Part shown: piece by piece, positions 10,762 through 22,978 of the stretch
Layout of the letters: each line of letters begins with the position of its first letter
How positions within the stretch are numbered: the stretch's first letter is position 1
NCBI GenBank assembly: GCA_003281315.1
Contig: QCCH01000001.1
Span: 62,001 to 126,000 of the forward strand
Length of the DNA stretch: 64,000 bases
Reading direction: 5' to 3'
Source: Prochlorococcus sp. AG-347-K20
Lineage (GTDB): Bacteria > Cyanobacteriota > Cyanobacteriia > PCC-6307 > Cyanobiaceae
Notes under the pieces: model-generated
What the model was told of the DNA's origin: nothing
Databases searched by the model: none
The model's input: the letters and a program-made list of their open reading frames with translations, nothing else
Position numbers and translations under genes: made by a program

Positions 10762-11930
10762 TTATGGTGGATGAAACTTTAAATAAAAAGTGGAATTGGT
10801 GGCCATTATTCCCCTTATTTCCTTATGGAAAAAAGAAAACAATTTTAAAAGAATTAATTCCTGATCAAATATGGTCCTTGGAACAAATACAGGGACTTTA
10901 TTATGTTGCGGTTCCAATAAGAATGACGGTAATAAAGATTGATAATGGATTGATGCTAATAAATCCACTGCCTCCGACAATAGAATTAATAAATGAGTTA
11001 GAAAAATTAATTGCGATTCATGGCAAAGTAAAAACAATAATTCTACCGAGTGCCTCTGGACTAGAACATAAAATCGGACTGCCAGCTCTTTCAAGAACTT
11101 TTAAAGATGCAGAAATTTGGCTTTGTCCTGGACAATGGAGTTTCCCCATAAATCTACCACTAGATTTCTTAGGAATTCCATCAAAAAGATCAAGAATACT
11201 GTTTGAGGAAGGTACTCCACATACAAACTACTTTAAATGGTCTTCATTAGGCCCTCTAAATTTAGGACTTGGAAGATATCAGGAGATAAGCTGTTTCCAT
11301 TATCCTACGAAAACACTTCATGTAACAGACGCAATAGTTGGAATAGACTCCACTCCCCCTGAGATATTTGATTTTGATCCAACTCCACTTCTTTTTCATT
11401 CTAGAGAGAGAGGAGATGAACCTTTGATTGACTCCATCGAACAAAGAAAAAAAGGATGGAAAAGGTTAGTCTTGTTTTCATCTTTTTTAAAACCAGGTAA
11501 ATTAAATATTCCACCTTTAAAAAAAATATTTCAGTATTCATTCAAAAAAGATCTGAGGAATTGGAGATCTCATTTCGGTATTTATCCCTTTTTATGGGAC
11601 GAAGATTGGGAATCTTCTCTTGTTGAAATAATGGGTGAAGATACTCCTAAGATTCAAATTGCACCCGTTTTACAAAAATTAATTTTTCCGCGTTCAAAAG
11701 AAGTTTTACTCAAATGGTTAGAAAATATCAAGTGTTTTGAAGATATGGAATATTTAATTCCAGCTCATTTTACGGCCCCTATAAAATTTACAATAGAAGA
11801 TTGTCAAAAATTAATTAATGAAATTAATTCCCAAAAGTGGGACAAACTTCCTGAGGATAATAAATTTTTGATGGGTTTATATAAAAAGTTGTTTGAACTA
11901 GGAATAATCCCTGAAGAAGTAAATCTTTAA
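10758..11930 (+). CDS. DUF4336 domain protein
   Basis: 390-aa ORF, metallo-hydrolase-like cyanobacterial family; overlaps permease stop by 4 bp. Confidence 0.7.
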   Translation: MIMVDETLNKKWNWWPLFPLFPYGKKKTILKELIPDQIWSLEQIQGLYYVAVPIRMTVIKIDNGLMLINPLPPTIELINELEKLIAIHGKVKTIILPSASGLEHKIGLPALSRTFKDAEIWLCPGQWSFPINLPLDFLGIPSKRSRILFEEGTPHTNYFKWSSLGPLNLGLGRYQEISCFHYPTKTLHVTDAIVGIDSTPPEIFDFDPTPLLFHSRERGDEPLIDSIEQRKKGWKRLVLFSSFLKPGKLNIPPLKKIFQYSFKKDLRNWRSHFGIYPFLWDEDWESSLVEIMGEDTPKIQIAPVLQKLIFPRSKEVLLKWLENIKCFEDMEYLIPAHFTAPIKFTIEDCQKLINEINSQKWDKLPEDNKFLMGLYKKLFELGIIPEEVNL

Positions 11931-11936
11931 AAACAA

Positions 11937-12272
11937 TTATTCTTCAATAGACATGTTCTCATCATTTTTAAGAGTTTGTTCCAGCTCTTTTCTTTGCTCC
12001 ATTTGTCTTAAGAAATATCCTGTCATCATTGCAGAAGATAATAAATTAGCAATGTTGTCTTTTGAAGATGTTATTTTTACATCAAATTGATCTGAAGGAA
12101 GCATTCCAAGAAGACCTTGAACATTTTGTCTAATAATTTCTTGAATATCTTCACTAGCTGATTTTGCTACTCTTTGCAAAACTTCTGGAGATTGTTTTTG
12201 TAAATATTGGATTAAATCATTTTCATCGTTTGGATCATTATTTTCAGTAGCAAGAAATTCTGGATTAAACAT
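11937..12272 (-). CDS. DUF760 protein
   Basis: SPEVLQRVAKSASEDIQEIIRQNVQGLLGMLP...MMTGYFLRQMEQR. Confidence 0.8.
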   Translation of the reverse strand: MFNPEFLATENNDPNDENDLIQYLQKQSPEVLQRVAKSASEDIQEIIRQNVQGLLGMLPSDQFDVKITSSKDNIANLLSSAMMTGYFLRQMEQRKELEQTLKNDENMSIEE

Positions 12273-12317
12273 TTCTACAACTTCAAGATATAAAAACCCT
12301 ACAACATCACGTACCCA

Positions 12318-12902
12318 TTAATTTAAATTATTAAGGGCAGGGAACCGAATAGGTCCAATTTTATTAAACGGCCAATATCTAAAAATAGCTTTACCAATAA
12401 CCTTGTCGTAGGGTAAAAATCCCCAAATATGTGAGTCCATACTGTTATTTCTATTATCTCCCATCACCCATAATGACTCTTCTGGGACAATAAAAGGCCC
12501 AATAGAATAATTAATATTTTTGTCAAAAACGTAATTTTTTTGAGCGATATCATTTAAATAAAGGTTACCCTCCCTTACCTCTACTTTGTCTCCAGGTATT
12601 CCAATTACTCTTTTTATTAGTGCAGTATCTGCTTCGTAACCAGCATTAATTAATTGTTCAGGAACGTTAAAAACAACTATTTTATTTTTTAATTTTGAAA
12701 GATTTGATTTGGAAGTGATTTTGGGAGTTACCTTCTCAACAAGAATTTTATCTTGTATTTGAAGAGTTGGAAGCATTGAGCCGGATGGTATCCATCTTGG
12801 CTCTATAACCTGCCATCGTATAATTAAAGCTATAGATATCCAGATTAAAAGATTTTTTAAATCCTTTAGTATTGAATTTCTTTTTTCTTGAGTTGTAGAC
12901 AT
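12318..12902 (-). CDS. lepB: signal peptidase I
   Basis: PSGSMLPTL, KRVIGIPGDKVEV, GDNRNNSMDSHIWG catalytic motifs. Confidence 0.95.
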   Translation of the reverse strand: MSTTQEKRNSILKDLKNLLIWISIALIIRWQVIEPRWIPSGSMLPTLQIQDKILVEKVTPKITSKSNLSKLKNKIVVFNVPEQLINAGYEADTALIKRVIGIPGDKVEVREGNLYLNDIAQKNYVFDKNINYSIGPFIVPEESLWVMGDNRNNSMDSHIWGFLPYDKVIGKAIFRYWPFNKIGPIRFPALNNLN

Positions 12903-12952
12903 GTTTTATTTAATTCAGTTATAGGGAAAATCCAAAAGCATTTATATAAATT

Positions 12953-14716
12953 ATGACATCATCTATTGAATGCAAAAATTTTCTTAGAAGTTTACAACTT
13001 TTGAATCTCTTAATAAAAATAGGAGTTCAAAATTTAATACTATGTCCAGGTAGTAGATCAGCACCCCTAGCGATAGCTGCTGGAGAATTAAATAAATTAG
13101 GGCTGGTAAATATTTTTAATTCAATAGATGAGAGATCTGCGGGATTCCACTCTCTTGGGATTTCTGCTGCATCAGGTAATCTTTCTTTAGTTATTACCAC
13201 GTCTGGGACTGCCGTAAGTAACTTATTGCCAGCAGCAGTTGAGGCAGACCGATCTTGTAAAGGTATTATATTTCTTACTGCTGATAGACCCTTAAGATTA
13301 AAAAATTGTGGCGCTAATCAAACAGTAAATCAAGAAGATTTTTTGACTTCAGTCTGCAGAAGGGTTTTAAATACAAATCTAAATGGACTTCATGAAACAC
13401 AAGAAAACGAAATCCTGAATTTAGTTCGAATTACTGAAAAACAAATATCAATTTTCCCTGGGCCTATTCATTTAAATATTCCTATTGATAAGCCTTTAGG
13501 TATTTCACTTTTAAATAAAAAAAATGTTTTAGAGGTTTTTGAAAGAATTTATTTAAAGAAAAAATATATATTTCAGGAAGTTGAAATCAGATCTGATAAA
13601 AACAAATTCTTAGAAATTTCAAAAAGTTTAAATTTAGATGAATCCGGCATTATTTTGGTAGGTCCCTATCAAGGTTCCATAAATGATTTAATTTCTTTCA
13701 ATAAATCTTTAGAAATATTGCAGGAAATTACTGGTTGGCCAGTATTTGCTGATCCTGTTTCAGGAGTTAATTCTGATTTGAGAGGATTAGTTGTGAATTG
13801 GGAATTAGTCTTAAGAAAAAATAAAAATTCAATAAATTGTCATCAACTTTTGAGGCTTGGCCCCATGTCATCTTCAATTGATTTGGAGAAATTTTTAACA
13901 ACTTTCGAAGGTATACAAATTCTTATAAAAGAAAAAAACTATAGAAAATTGGATCCAATAAAAAAATCATTTGAATATGATTTTGGGCTTTCAAATTTTA
14001 CTGCTCTATTGATAGAAGAATTATCAATTAACGAAAAAAACAAAAAGTCTCTAACGCCGTTAGCCCAAGATCTTATAGAGGAAGGTGAGCAGATTAAAGA
14101 AATTTTAAAAGAGAAAATTACTCAAGATAATCAAATTACTGAGTATATGCTTGCAAATCTTGTTCCAAAACTTTGGCCAGCTGAAAATCCTATAATGCTT
14201 TCCGCGAGTAGCCCGATTAGAGATTGGCTTACATTTTCTGAGAATGGTACTTTAACAAGAAATTGTTTCAGCTTTAGAGGAGCTTCCGGCATAGATGGTA
14301 CTTTATCTCTTGCATTAGGTATTTCTAGAATTAAACATCCGCTACTTCTTGTGACTGGAGATTTGGCTTTTATTCATGATATAAACGGTTGGCTGATTGA
14401 AAATTCAATCGACATGAATTTAACAATTCTTTTGATAAATAATAATGGCGGAAATATATTTAATCGAATTTATAAAGAAAATTTAAAAGAAGATGAATTA
14501 AAAAAACTTTTTCTTATGCCAAAAGAAATAAACTGGTCAAAACTCGCAGAGGGCTATCAAGTAAACTTTAAGAGTGTGGCAAATTTTAAAAAATTACGAG
14601 AGGCATTCGATTGGAGCATTTCTATCAAGAAATCTGTAATAATTAAAGTTGATATTGATTCAGAAAGTGAAATTTGTGAAAAAAATGCTCTGCTAGACAA
14701 AATAATTGGCAGTTAA
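12953..14716 (+). CDS. menD: 2-succinyl-5-enolpyruvyl-6-hydroxy-3-cyclohexene-1-carboxylate synthase
   Basis: ThDP-enzyme motifs ([36 protein letters not shown]). Confidence 0.95.
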   Translation: MTSSIECKNFLRSLQLLNLLIKIGVQNLILCPGSRSAPLAIAAGELNKLGLVNIFNSIDERSAGFHSLGISAASGNLSLVITTSGTAVSNLLPAAVEADRSCKGIIFLTADRPLRLKNCGANQTVNQEDFLTSVCRRVLNTNLNGLHETQENEILNLVRITEKQISIFPGPIHLNIPIDKPLGISLLNKKNVLEVFERIYLKKKYIFQEVEIRSDKNKFLEISKSLNLDESGIILVGPYQGSINDLISFNKSLEILQEITGWPVFADPVSGVNSDLRGLVVNWELVLRKNKNSINCHQLLRLGPMSSSIDLEKFLTTFEGIQILIKEKNYRKLDPIKKSFEYDFGLSNFTALLIEELSINEKNKKSLTPLAQDLIEEGEQIKEILKEKITQDNQITEYMLANLVPKLWPAENPIMLSASSPIRDWLTFSENGTLTRNCFSFRGASGIDGTLSLALGISRIKHPLLLVTGDLAFIHDINGWLIENSIDMNLTILLINNNGGNIFNRIYKENLKEDELKKLFLMPKEINWSKLAEGYQVNFKSVANFKKLREAFDWSISIKKSVIIKVDIDSESEICEKNALLDKIIGS

Positions 14717-14750
14717 ATTTATCACTTTCTATTTTTAATAATTAGGTTTC

Positions 14751-15608
14751 ATGCAAGTATTACCCGGTAAAAAAACTTTAAATTGGTCAGAATGCAAATC
14801 TTATGAAGATATATTGTTTCACAAATCAGATGAGGGAATTGCGAGAATTGCAATTAATCGGCCTGAAAAAAGAAATGCATTTAGGCCACAAACTGTGGAT
14901 GAACTCATTAATGCATTTAATATCGTAAGAAATGATGAAACTATTGGAGTAGTTCTCTTTACAGGTGCGGGACCTGACAAGAAAGGTATTTATTCTTTTT
15001 GCTCTGGGGGTGATCAGAGTGTAAGGGGTGAGAATGGATATAAAGATGATGAAGGGAAGCATAGATTAAATGTACTTGAACTTCAAAGATTAATAAGAAG
15101 TTTACCTAAAGTGGTTATTGCCTTAGTTCCTGGTTTTGCAATTGGAGGAGGCCAGGTACTTCATTTGATTTGTGATCTCAGTATCGCCTCTGAAAATGCA
15201 ATATTTGGTCAAACAGGTCCAAGAGTTGGTAGTTTTGATGCGGGATTTGGATCTAGTTATTTGGCAAGACTTGTTGGTCAAAGAAAAGCAAAAGAAATTT
15301 GGTTTTTATGTAGAAAATATAATTCCAAGGAAGCTCTGACCATGGGCTTGATAAATGCAATTACAAAGATTGAAGAATTAGAAGCTGAGGGTGTAATCTG
15401 GGCAAGAGAGATTTTACGAAATAGTCCAACTGCTATTCGTATTCTTAAAGCTTCATTCAATGCAGAGAATGATGGAATTGCCGGTATTCAAGAATTATCT
15501 GGATACACAACTCAATTATTTTATTCGACTGAAGAAGCTCAAGAAGGTAGAGATGCCTTTCTTGAAAAGCGTCCACCAGACTTCTCTGACTATAAGTGGA
15601 CACCCTAG
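14751..15608 (+). CDS. menB: 1,4-dihydroxy-2-naphthoyl-CoA synthase
   Basis: Crotonase fold; [28 protein letters not shown]. Confidence 0.95.
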   Translation: MQVLPGKKTLNWSECKSYEDILFHKSDEGIARIAINRPEKRNAFRPQTVDELINAFNIVRNDETIGVVLFTGAGPDKKGIYSFCSGGDQSVRGENGYKDDEGKHRLNVLELQRLIRSLPKVVIALVPGFAIGGGQVLHLICDLSIASENAIFGQTGPRVGSFDAGFGSSYLARLVGQRKAKEIWFLCRKYNSKEALTMGLINAITKIEELEAEGVIWAREILRNSPTAIRILKASFNAENDGIAGIQELSGYTTQLFYSTEEAQEGRDAFLEKRPPDFSDYKWTP

Positions 15609-15643
15609 TTTATTTTTCAAAAGAACTTTTTAAATAATTATCA

Positions 15644-17095
15644 ATGAGAATTCTTCTTGCAGCTGCTGAATGTGCTCCAATGATTAAAGTTGGAGGTATG
15701 GGAGATGTGGTTGGTTCATTACCTCCATCTTTGATAAAACTTAGTCACGATGTAAGGGTAATAATTCCAGGATATGGGAAATTGTGGAGTCTTTTAGAGG
15801 TATCGAATGAACCAATCTTTAGAGCAAATACAATGGGAAATGATTTTGCCGTATATGAAGCAAAACATCCTATTCATAATTATGTGATTTACTTAGTGGG
15901 TCATCCAACATTTGACTCTGACCAAATATATGGAGGCGAAAATGAGGACTGGCGCTTTACATTTTTTGCTAGTGCTACTGCAGAATTTGCCTGGAATTGT
16001 TGGAAACCTCAAGTTCTCCATTGCCATGATTGGCACACTGGAATGATTCCTGTTTGGATGCATCAAGACCCCGAAATTAGCACAGTTTTCACAATTCATA
16101 ATTTAAAATACCAAGGCCCTTGGAGATGGAAACTAGAAAAAATGACTTGGTGTCCTTGGTATATGCATGGAGACCACACAATGGCTGCGGCAATGTTGTA
16201 CGCAGATAGAGTAAATGCTGTTTCTCCGACTTATGCAGATGAAATTAAAACCCATGAATACGGGGAAAGCCTTGAAGGATTACTTAATTACATTTCAGGT
16301 AAATTAAGGGGAATTCTCAATGGTATAGATCTTGATGAATGGAATCCAGCAAAAGATCCAGTTTTACCTGCAAAATTTAATATTAAGAATTTAGAAAATA
16401 GGAAAGAAAATAAGAAAATTCTGCAGAGAGAAATGGGTCTCGAAATCAATCCTAAAAAATATCTTTTAGGTATGGTTAGTAGGTTAGTTGATCAGAAAGG
16501 TGTTGATTTACTTCTACAGGTTTCAAGAAGGCTTTTAGCATATACAGATTCGCAAATAGTTGTTTTAGGGACTGGAGATAAATATTTAGAGTCAGGATTA
16601 TGGCAACTTGCATTAGATTACCCAGGAAGATTTTCAGTATTTCTAACTTATGATGACTCTTTATCAAGACTTATATATGGTGGCTCTGATGCATTCTTAA
16701 TGCCAAGTAGATTCGAACCTTGTGGTATTAGTCAACTCCTTGCTATGAGGTACGGATCTATTCCAATAGTAAGGCGAGTAGGAGGTTTAGTTGATACGGT
16801 TTTACCTCATGATCCAGAAAATAATAGTGGCACGGGTTTTTGCTTCGATCGCTTTGAACCTATAGATTTCTATACATCTTTAGTAAGGTCTTGGGAGGCC
16901 TTTAGGCATAAAGATAGTTGGGAATTATTGCAAAAAAGAGCAATGAGCCAAGAGTTTAGTTGGCAAAGATCCGCACTTGCATACGAAATTATGTATAGGG
17001 ATGTTTGTGGAATAAAAGAACCATCTCCAGATTTTGCTGAAGTTGAAAAGTTCTCTTACGGACAATCCGCTGATCCATCTTTAAAAAAAACATGA
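15644..17095 (+). CDS. glgA: glycogen synthase
   Basis: [34 protein letters not shown]. Confidence 0.97.
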   Translation: MRILLAAAECAPMIKVGGMGDVVGSLPPSLIKLSHDVRVIIPGYGKLWSLLEVSNEPIFRANTMGNDFAVYEAKHPIHNYVIYLVGHPTFDSDQIYGGENEDWRFTFFASATAEFAWNCWKPQVLHCHDWHTGMIPVWMHQDPEISTVFTIHNLKYQGPWRWKLEKMTWCPWYMHGDHTMAAAMLYADRVNAVSPTYADEIKTHEYGESLEGLLNYISGKLRGILNGIDLDEWNPAKDPVLPAKFNIKNLENRKENKKILQREMGLEINPKKYLLGMVSRLVDQKGVDLLLQVSRRLLAYTDSQIVVLGTGDKYLESGLWQLALDYPGRFSVFLTYDDSLSRLIYGGSDAFLMPSRFEPCGISQLLAMRYGSIPIVRRVGGLVDTVLPHDPENNSGTGFCFDRFEPIDFYTSLVRSWEAFRHKDSWELLQKRAMSQEFSWQRSALAYEIMYRDVCGIKEPSPDFAEVEKFSYGQSADPSLKKT

Positions 17096-17107
17096 CTTAA
17101 TTGTTAA

Positions 17108-18481
17108 ATGGAATTCTCTTTATCAGAATTAAATAACGTTTTGGGGGATATTAAAAATCTGAGCAAGGGTAAAAGAGATTTTTTAAATTTTAGTAATATA
17201 AGTATTGATAGTAGAACTTTATTAAAGAGTGATCTTTTTATAGCTATTAAGGGTAAAAATTTTGACGGACATAGTTTTCTTCCAGAGGTTTTAAATAAAG
17301 GCGTTAAATCAGTAGTAATTAAAAAAGGTATGCAGACATTACTTCCTAGTAATTTTCCATATTGGGTCGTGAATGACACATTAGAGGCATTTCAAAAATT
17401 AGCATTGCTAAAAAGAAAAAAATTAAATATCCCTATTGTTGCAATAACTGGCTCAGTGGGTAAAACCACAACAAAAGAAATGATTGGTGGAGTTTTAAAT
17501 AAACTTGGAAGAATTAACTTATCTCATGCAAATTTTAATAATGAGATTGGAGTTGGTCTTACTATTCTTGCGACAGATATAGAAGATAAAGTTTTAGTTA
17601 TTGAGATGGGGATGAGAGGTCTTGGACAGATCGAGAATTTATCTAAATATAGTGAACCCGATATTGCAGTTATTACTAACATTGGAACAGCTCATATTGG
17701 ATTGTTAGGCTCGAAAAAAAATATTACTCATGCAAAGTGTGAAATTAGTAAGTTTTTAAATCCTGAAGGAGTTGTAATAATTCCAGCAAATGATCCGTTC
17801 CTAGAGAAAACTTTAAAAGAATTTTGGAAAGGTAGAGTGATAAAAGTAAAACTATTAAATATAGAAAATCAAAAGGAGAGTTTGAAGAAAGACGATAATT
17901 TGCGAGGATTTTATAATCCTTCGAACAAAACAATTTTAATTGAAGAAAATACCTTTGAAATTTCATTTGAAGGATTTCACAATGCTTCGAATTTCTTATT
18001 TGCTTATGCAGTTGCCAAAGAGCTAGGTATTGATTTTGAAAGTTTTAATAAATTTGATTTTGCAAGTTTTGGTGGAAGGAATAAAATTCTTAAATCAGTA
18101 AAAACAACCATATATGATGAATCATATAATGCTTCGCCAGAGTCAGTAAAAGCATGTATTAAAACCCTGCTTGAAAAACCGAGAAATAAATATTTCATAT
18201 TTGGAAGTATGCAAGAATTGGGAGAAAAATCTGATAAATATCATAAAGAAGTATTCAAATTAGTGAATGATTCAGAAATAGAAAAATGTTTATTTATTTG
18301 CGATAAAAAAAATGAAAAAATTTACACCAATTATCTAAAAGATAAGAAAAAATTTTTAGTACTAAATAATATTAAAGATGTACCTAAAGAGATAAACAAA
18401 TTTACAAAAAAAGGTGATTCTATTCTTATAAAAGGAAGCAGATGTTGGCAGCTTGAAAAAATTATTGAATTAATAAATTAG
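17108..18481 (+). CDS. murF: UDP-N-acetylmuramoyl-tripeptide--D-alanyl-D-alanine ligase
   Basis: ITGSVGKTTTKEMI Mur ligase P-loop; YNASPESV; LIKGSR. Confidence 0.92.
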   Translation: MEFSLSELNNVLGDIKNLSKGKRDFLNFSNISIDSRTLLKSDLFIAIKGKNFDGHSFLPEVLNKGVKSVVIKKGMQTLLPSNFPYWVVNDTLEAFQKLALLKRKKLNIPIVAITGSVGKTTTKEMIGGVLNKLGRINLSHANFNNEIGVGLTILATDIEDKVLVIEMGMRGLGQIENLSKYSEPDIAVITNIGTAHIGLLGSKKNITHAKCEISKFLNPEGVVIIPANDPFLEKTLKEFWKGRVIKVKLLNIENQKESLKKDDNLRGFYNPSNKTILIEENTFEISFEGFHNASNFLFAYAVAKELGIDFESFNKFDFASFGGRNKILKSVKTTIYDESYNASPESVKACIKTLLEKPRNKYFIFGSMQELGEKSDKYHKEVFKLVNDSEIEKCLFICDKKNEKIYTNYLKDKKKFLVLNNIKDVPKEINKFTKKGDSILIKGSRCWQLEKIIELIN

Positions 18482-18482
18482 A

Positions 18483-19832
18483 TCAAGATTTCTTTTTCCT
18501 CCAATTTTCTATATTTACTTGCTTAGTCCTTGAGATTGCTAATGAATTTTTTTTGGAGTCTTTGGTGATAACTGAACCAGCTCCTGTTGTAACTGATTCC
18601 CCGAGATTTATTGGTGCTATAAAAACTGTATTTGCTCCAATACTGGAATTTTTACCAATTTTTGTTTGATGTTTTTTCTGACCATCAAAATTTGCAGTAA
18701 TAGTACCCGCTCCAATATTTGTAGATCTTCCAATAATAGAATCGCCAATATAACTTAAATGGTTTACTTTAGATTCTTCATCTAATTGACTATTTTTGAT
18801 TTCAACAAAATTACCTATTTTGCTAAAGGAAGATATTTTGGAATTAGGTCTTATATGACTATAAGGTCCAATTTTTATATGATCCATTATCTGAGAATCA
18901 TAAACAGTAGAGTTTGAAATTTCACAATATAAACCCACATTAGAATTCTCAATAAAAGTATTTGGTCCGATTATGCAATGACTATTTATTTTGGTATTTC
19001 CTCTTATATGTGTATTAGGCTCTATAATTACATCCTTACCAATTTCAGCTTCTTCACTAATTGAACAACTTGCTTTATTTATAAAAGTTACACCATTAAG
19101 CATATGCTTCTCTTTTATTGAATTCTGAATATTTTCCTCGCACTCTGATAGTTGTATTCTGTTATTAATTCCTTGAAGCTCTCCATTATCCTCTACCTCG
19201 AGGCTTAATGAGTTCTTTAGCAAAGATACTGAATCTGTTAAGTAAATTTCTTTTTGATTATTATTGCTTTGCAAAGAATTAATTATCTCTGACAACTTAC
19301 CCCAGTTAAAACAGTAAATACCAGCATTTATCAATGGATTTTTTCTTTCTAGATCATTGCAATCTTTTTCTTCAACAATTCTCTCTATAAAATCCCCCTT
19401 CAAAAAAACTCTGCCATATCCATGAGGATTTGTTTTCTTTGTAGTAATTAAAGAAACATCAGCATTTTTTGAATCATGTAAATATAAAAGTCTTTTTAGA
19501 GTACTGGGCCTAATTAGTGGCACATCGCCGTTAAGTACCAAAAGTTTACCTTCATTCTTTTTTACTTCTTTACAGAGTACCTGGATAGCATGACCGGTTC
19601 CTGATTGAGGTTCTTGAACAACAACATGGATTTTTTTATCGTTTGGGATTGACTTTTGTACTTCTTTTGATTTGTGTCCAGTAATTACGAAAATTTTATC
19701 GGGCTTTAATTCGACACATGAATCAATTACTCTTTGTATAAGACTTTTGCCAGAAATTTTATGTAAAACTTTTGGCAATGAGCTTTCCATCCTAGTGCCC
19801 TTGCCTGCCGCTAATATTGCAACATTTAACAT
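18483..19832 (-). CDS. glmU: bifunctional GlcNAc-1-P uridyltransferase / GlcN-1-P acetyltransferase
   Basis: [11 protein letters not shown]-terminus and hexapeptide-repeat C-terminus. Confidence 0.96.
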   Translation of the reverse strand: MLNVAILAAGKGTRMESSLPKVLHKISGKSLIQRVIDSCVELKPDKIFVITGHKSKEVQKSIPNDKKIHVVVQEPQSGTGHAIQVLCKEVKKNEGKLLVLNGDVPLIRPSTLKRLLYLHDSKNADVSLITTKKTNPHGYGRVFLKGDFIERIVEEKDCNDLERKNPLINAGIYCFNWGKLSEIINSLQSNNNQKEIYLTDSVSLLKNSLSLEVEDNGELQGINNRIQLSECEENIQNSIKEKHMLNGVTFINKASCSISEEAEIGKDVIIEPNTHIRGNTKINSHCIIGPNTFIENSNVGLYCEISNSTVYDSQIMDHIKIGPYSHIRPNSKISSFSKIGNFVEIKNSQLDEESKVNHLSYIGDSIIGRSTNIGAGTITANFDGQKKHQTKIGKNSSIGANTVFIAPINLGESVTTGAGSVITKDSKKNSLAISRTKQVNIENWRKKKS

Positions 19833-19857
19833 GTTTGTTTGATATCCTTATTTAAAT

Positions 19858-20763
19858 TTAACTCTTAACGTATAACTTCGTCATTCCCCACTTCGCTCTC
19901 CATTTATTTGTAGATAATAGTTCTGAGAATAATTGCTCGTCTAGTCTTTTCTTGATTATATCGTCTTTACTTGAATTTAAATCTTGATCTCTATATGGAA
20001 TACTAGCTTTAGTTAAGAGATGTTCCTCTTCCATTAAAGATAACTTTTCAAAATTGAAATTGGGTTTCAATTTATTCTCATCAAATTTTGATATTGCGAC
20101 AGTTCCCTGACTCCAAAAATTTCTTTTATTAAAACTTGGTTTAATCGTAAAAATCTCTAATCCAAGATTTCTTAATGTTTTTCTTACTGCAGCTGATGAA
20201 GAATAAGTTATTAAATAACCCTGTGAATTGAGCATTTCTGTGACTTTAGATAAAAATTCAATTGTCCAAACTTGTGGGCATTTTTGAGGAGAAAAACCAT
20301 CTAAATAAATTAGATCGAATTTAATAGATGAAGGAATGATGTTGATTTTTTCTCTAGCATCACCCCACAAAACACTGCATTTAAAAAATCGATCTTCAAA
20401 GTAATCTTTTCCATAAAGTGATTCAAATATTTTTTTGACTTTTGGATCCCATAATTTAAGGAAAGATTCATTTCTAAGCGAATATTCAAGAGGCTTTTTA
20501 TCAATCTCCAATGCATACAAATTTAAATTTGATTTTTGTTTAATTAATTCATCTAATAAAGAAGCTGAATTGTATCCTAAACCAAAACATATATCCAAAA
20601 CATTGAGAGATTGGCCCTTAAATCTTTGCAAATTAGAAGTAGCTGTAAACTTTGACTTTGTTTCCTCCAATGCGCCCAATAAACTATGGAAGTTCTCTTG
20701 AAAAAAAACACTTCTTAGAGAGTAACTACCATCTTTAGTTAAAACTTCTATTAATTCAGACAA
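19858..20763 (-). CDS. stand-alone MnmD-like tRNA methyltransferase
   Basis: LDICFGLGYNSASLLDE and IYLDGFSPQKCPQVWT motifs of MnmC methyltransferase domain; no FAD domain. Confidence 0.8.
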   Translation of the reverse strand: MSELIEVLTKDGSYSLRSVFFQENFHSLLGALEETKSKFTATSNLQRFKGQSLNVLDICFGLGYNSASLLDELIKQKSNLNLYALEIDKKPLEYSLRNESFLKLWDPKVKKIFESLYGKDYFEDRFFKCSVLWGDAREKINIIPSSIKFDLIYLDGFSPQKCPQVWTIEFLSKVTEMLNSQGYLITYSSSAAVRKTLRNLGLEIFTIKPSFNKRNFWSQGTVAISKFDENKLKPNFNFEKLSLMEEEHLLTKASIPYRDQDLNSSKDDIIKKRLDEQLFSELLSTNKWRAKWGMTKLYVKS

Positions 20764-20775
20764 AAACTTTTTAGG

Positions 20776-22125
20776 CTAGTTAGTTAGTTTGGCCAGCTCT
20801 TCCCAAAAAGTTGGATACGAGACGCTAGCAGCATCAGATCTCATGATTTTTGAGGTGCCTTTAGCAAGAAGTGAAGCAACAGCAAGACTCATTGCTACTC
20901 GATGATCTGTCTCACTATCCACCTCCGCAGAATGAAATTTTGATTGACCATTAATAATTAACCCATCTTCTTTTTCTGTTATTTCAGCACCGAATTTTTG
21001 TAACTGTCGTGCCATGACTTTTAATCGATCTGTCTCCTTAACTCTTAATTCTTGTGCATCTTTAATTTCAGAAACTCCATTACAAAAACAGGCAGCCACA
21101 GTAAGGATAGGAATTTCATCTATAAGTTTTGGGAGAATATCTCCTTCAATAGTGAATGATCTTAAATTATTTGAAGTCTTTACTTTAATAGATCCAATAG
21201 GTTCACCTGCAATAGTCGATTTATCTAATATCTCATAATCACACCCCATTGAATCCATTACATTTAAAATTCCGGTCCTAGTGGGATTTAGTCCTACATT
21301 CTGAATTAAAACCTCTGAATTTGGAACAATAGATGCAGCAATCATCCAAAAAGAAGCAGAGCTTATGTCTCCAGGAATCAATATTCTCTGGCCAATTAAG
21401 TTACCCCCTGACTTGATAACGACATTCCTTCCTAATTCTCCTCTGATACTGATGTCTGCTCCAAATGCTTTTAACATTCTTTCAGTATGATCTCTTGAAG
21501 ATGCTGGTTCAATAACAGAAGTGGTTCCAGAAGCTTTGAGGCCTGCCAATAAGATTGCAGATTTTACTTGAGCACTCGCTACAGGGGTTCCTATAACACA
21601 CCCTTTTAATTTATTCCCATCAATTGAGATTGGAGCTTTGTTTCCTTTTTCTCTACCAAAAATTTTGCCACCCATCAAAGATAATGGTTTGCCCACTCGT
21701 CCCATTGGCCTTTCATTAAGAGAAATGTCACCATTTAAGATGAAATTCTTGCCTTCTTGGCCGGCAAGTAAACCCATTAATAATCTCATGGTGGTTCCCG
21801 AATTTCCACAATTTAGAATTTCTTTGGGCTCTTTAAATCCATCAAGACCCAATCCTGAAATCGTAAAAGGCTCATTTTTTTTTATTTCTGGTATTTTTAC
21901 ACCTAACTTTCTTAGACAATCAGCAGTTGAAAGTGGATCTTCAGAATGTAAGAACCCCTCAATAGTCGTCTCACCCTTAGCAATACTTCCTATTATTAGA
22001 GCTCTATGAGAAATAGATTTATCTCCAGGTACTTTTACTTTTCCTTTTAAATTAACTCCACCTTTTATTGTGCGGATATTATTCATTTTCAAATTAATTA
22101 ATTGATAAAATTTCTGTAAAAACAA
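20776..22125 (-). CDS. aroA: 3-phosphoshikimate 1-carboxyvinyltransferase (EPSP synthase); true start probably the ATG at about 22086
   Basis: [39 protein letters not shown]. Confidence 0.95.
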   Translation of the reverse strand: MFLQKFYQLINLKMNNIRTIKGGVNLKGKVKVPGDKSISHRALIIGSIAKGETTIEGFLHSEDPLSTADCLRKLGVKIPEIKKNEPFTISGLGLDGFKEPKEILNCGNSGTTMRLLMGLLAGQEGKNFILNGDISLNERPMGRVGKPLSLMGGKIFGREKGNKAPISIDGNKLKGCVIGTPVASAQVKSAILLAGLKASGTTSVIEPASSRDHTERMLKAFGADISIRGELGRNVVIKSGGNLIGQRILIPGDISSASFWMIAASIVPNSEVLIQNVGLNPTRTGILNVMDSMGCDYEILDKSTIAGEPIGSIKVKTSNNLRSFTIEGDILPKLIDEIPILTVAACFCNGVSEIKDAQELRVKETDRLKVMARQLQKFGAEITEKEDGLIINGQSKFHSAEVDSETDHRVAMSLAVASLLAKGTSKIMRSDAASVSYPTFWEELAKLTN

Positions 22126-22213
22126 ATTAGTTTTATATTATCAATAAGTTTGTTTTTAAAAAAAAAATAATCAAATTAAGTAACTGTTTTCTATAATAAA
22201 TTCAGAAAAGGGC

Positions 22214-22948
22214 TTGATTATTAATCTTACTTATTATCACGTTGCGAAGGATGTTCCTGAAAATAGTCCAGACATTGCAGTGGTCATTGATGTTTTAAGA
22301 GCTACAACAACAATTTCTTGGGCTTTAAAAAATGGAGCTGATTCAATACAAGTCTTTGCAGATTTAGATTTATTAAAAGAATCTGCAATTAAGTGGCAAG
22401 CTGAAAAAAGACTAATGCTTGGAGAGAGAGGAGGAAAGAAGATCGAGGGCTTTGATCTAGGGAATTCCCCTTTATCAGTTACAAAAAAAGTTGTTAATGG
22501 TAAAAGACTATTTATGAGTACGACTAATGGGACTAAATCATTGCAAAAAGTTCAAAATGCTAAGCATTTATTTGCTATGGGTCTCCCAAATAGGAAAGCA
22601 GTTGCCGAAAAAATCATTTCATTAAAAAGTGAAAATGTTTTAATACTTGGTAGTGGTTGGGAAGGTTCTTATTCACTTGAGGATTCTTTAGCTGCTGGTG
22701 CTTTGGCTTCATACCTAAAACAGAACTGTGATTTCGAAATTAATATTCTGAATGACGAATTACAATCTGCTTTGGCACTTTGGGATGTCTGGAAAAATGA
22801 TATTTTGAAATGTTTAAAAACAGCAACCCATGGCAAAAGATTGACAAGTCTTGGAGATTATGAGGATGATTTTAAATGTTGCTCTGAACTTGATTGCTTA
22901 GATATTATTCCAGCTCAAGTTGAAAGAGGTGTGATTCGTGCCTCATGA
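22214..22948 (+). CDS. comB: 2-phosphosulfolactate phosphatase-like protein
   Basis: VVIDVLRATTTISWAL, STTNGT motif of ComB family. Confidence 0.85.
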   Translation: MIINLTYYHVAKDVPENSPDIAVVIDVLRATTTISWALKNGADSIQVFADLDLLKESAIKWQAEKRLMLGERGGKKIEGFDLGNSPLSVTKKVVNGKRLFMSTTNGTKSLQKVQNAKHLFAMGLPNRKAVAEKIISLKSENVLILGSGWEGSYSLEDSLAAGALASYLKQNCDFEINILNDELQSALALWDVWKNDILKCLKTATHGKRLTSLGDYEDDFKCCSELDCLDIIPAQVERGVIRAS

Positions 22949-22978
22949 TTTACGAATTGATTAATTAGGAGTAAATTC

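Noticed and set aside
10762-11094. 110-aa minus-strand ORF
   Set aside because: Antisense to the DUF4336 gene, no supporting features.
21638-22009. 123-aa plus-strand ORF
   Set aside because: Antisense to aroA, no recognisable domain.
22118-22157. AAAAACAAA...TTTGTTTTT inverted repeat between aroA and comB
   Set aside because: Simple A/T-run pairing, low information content in this AT-rich genome; could be a weak terminator-like or chance structure.
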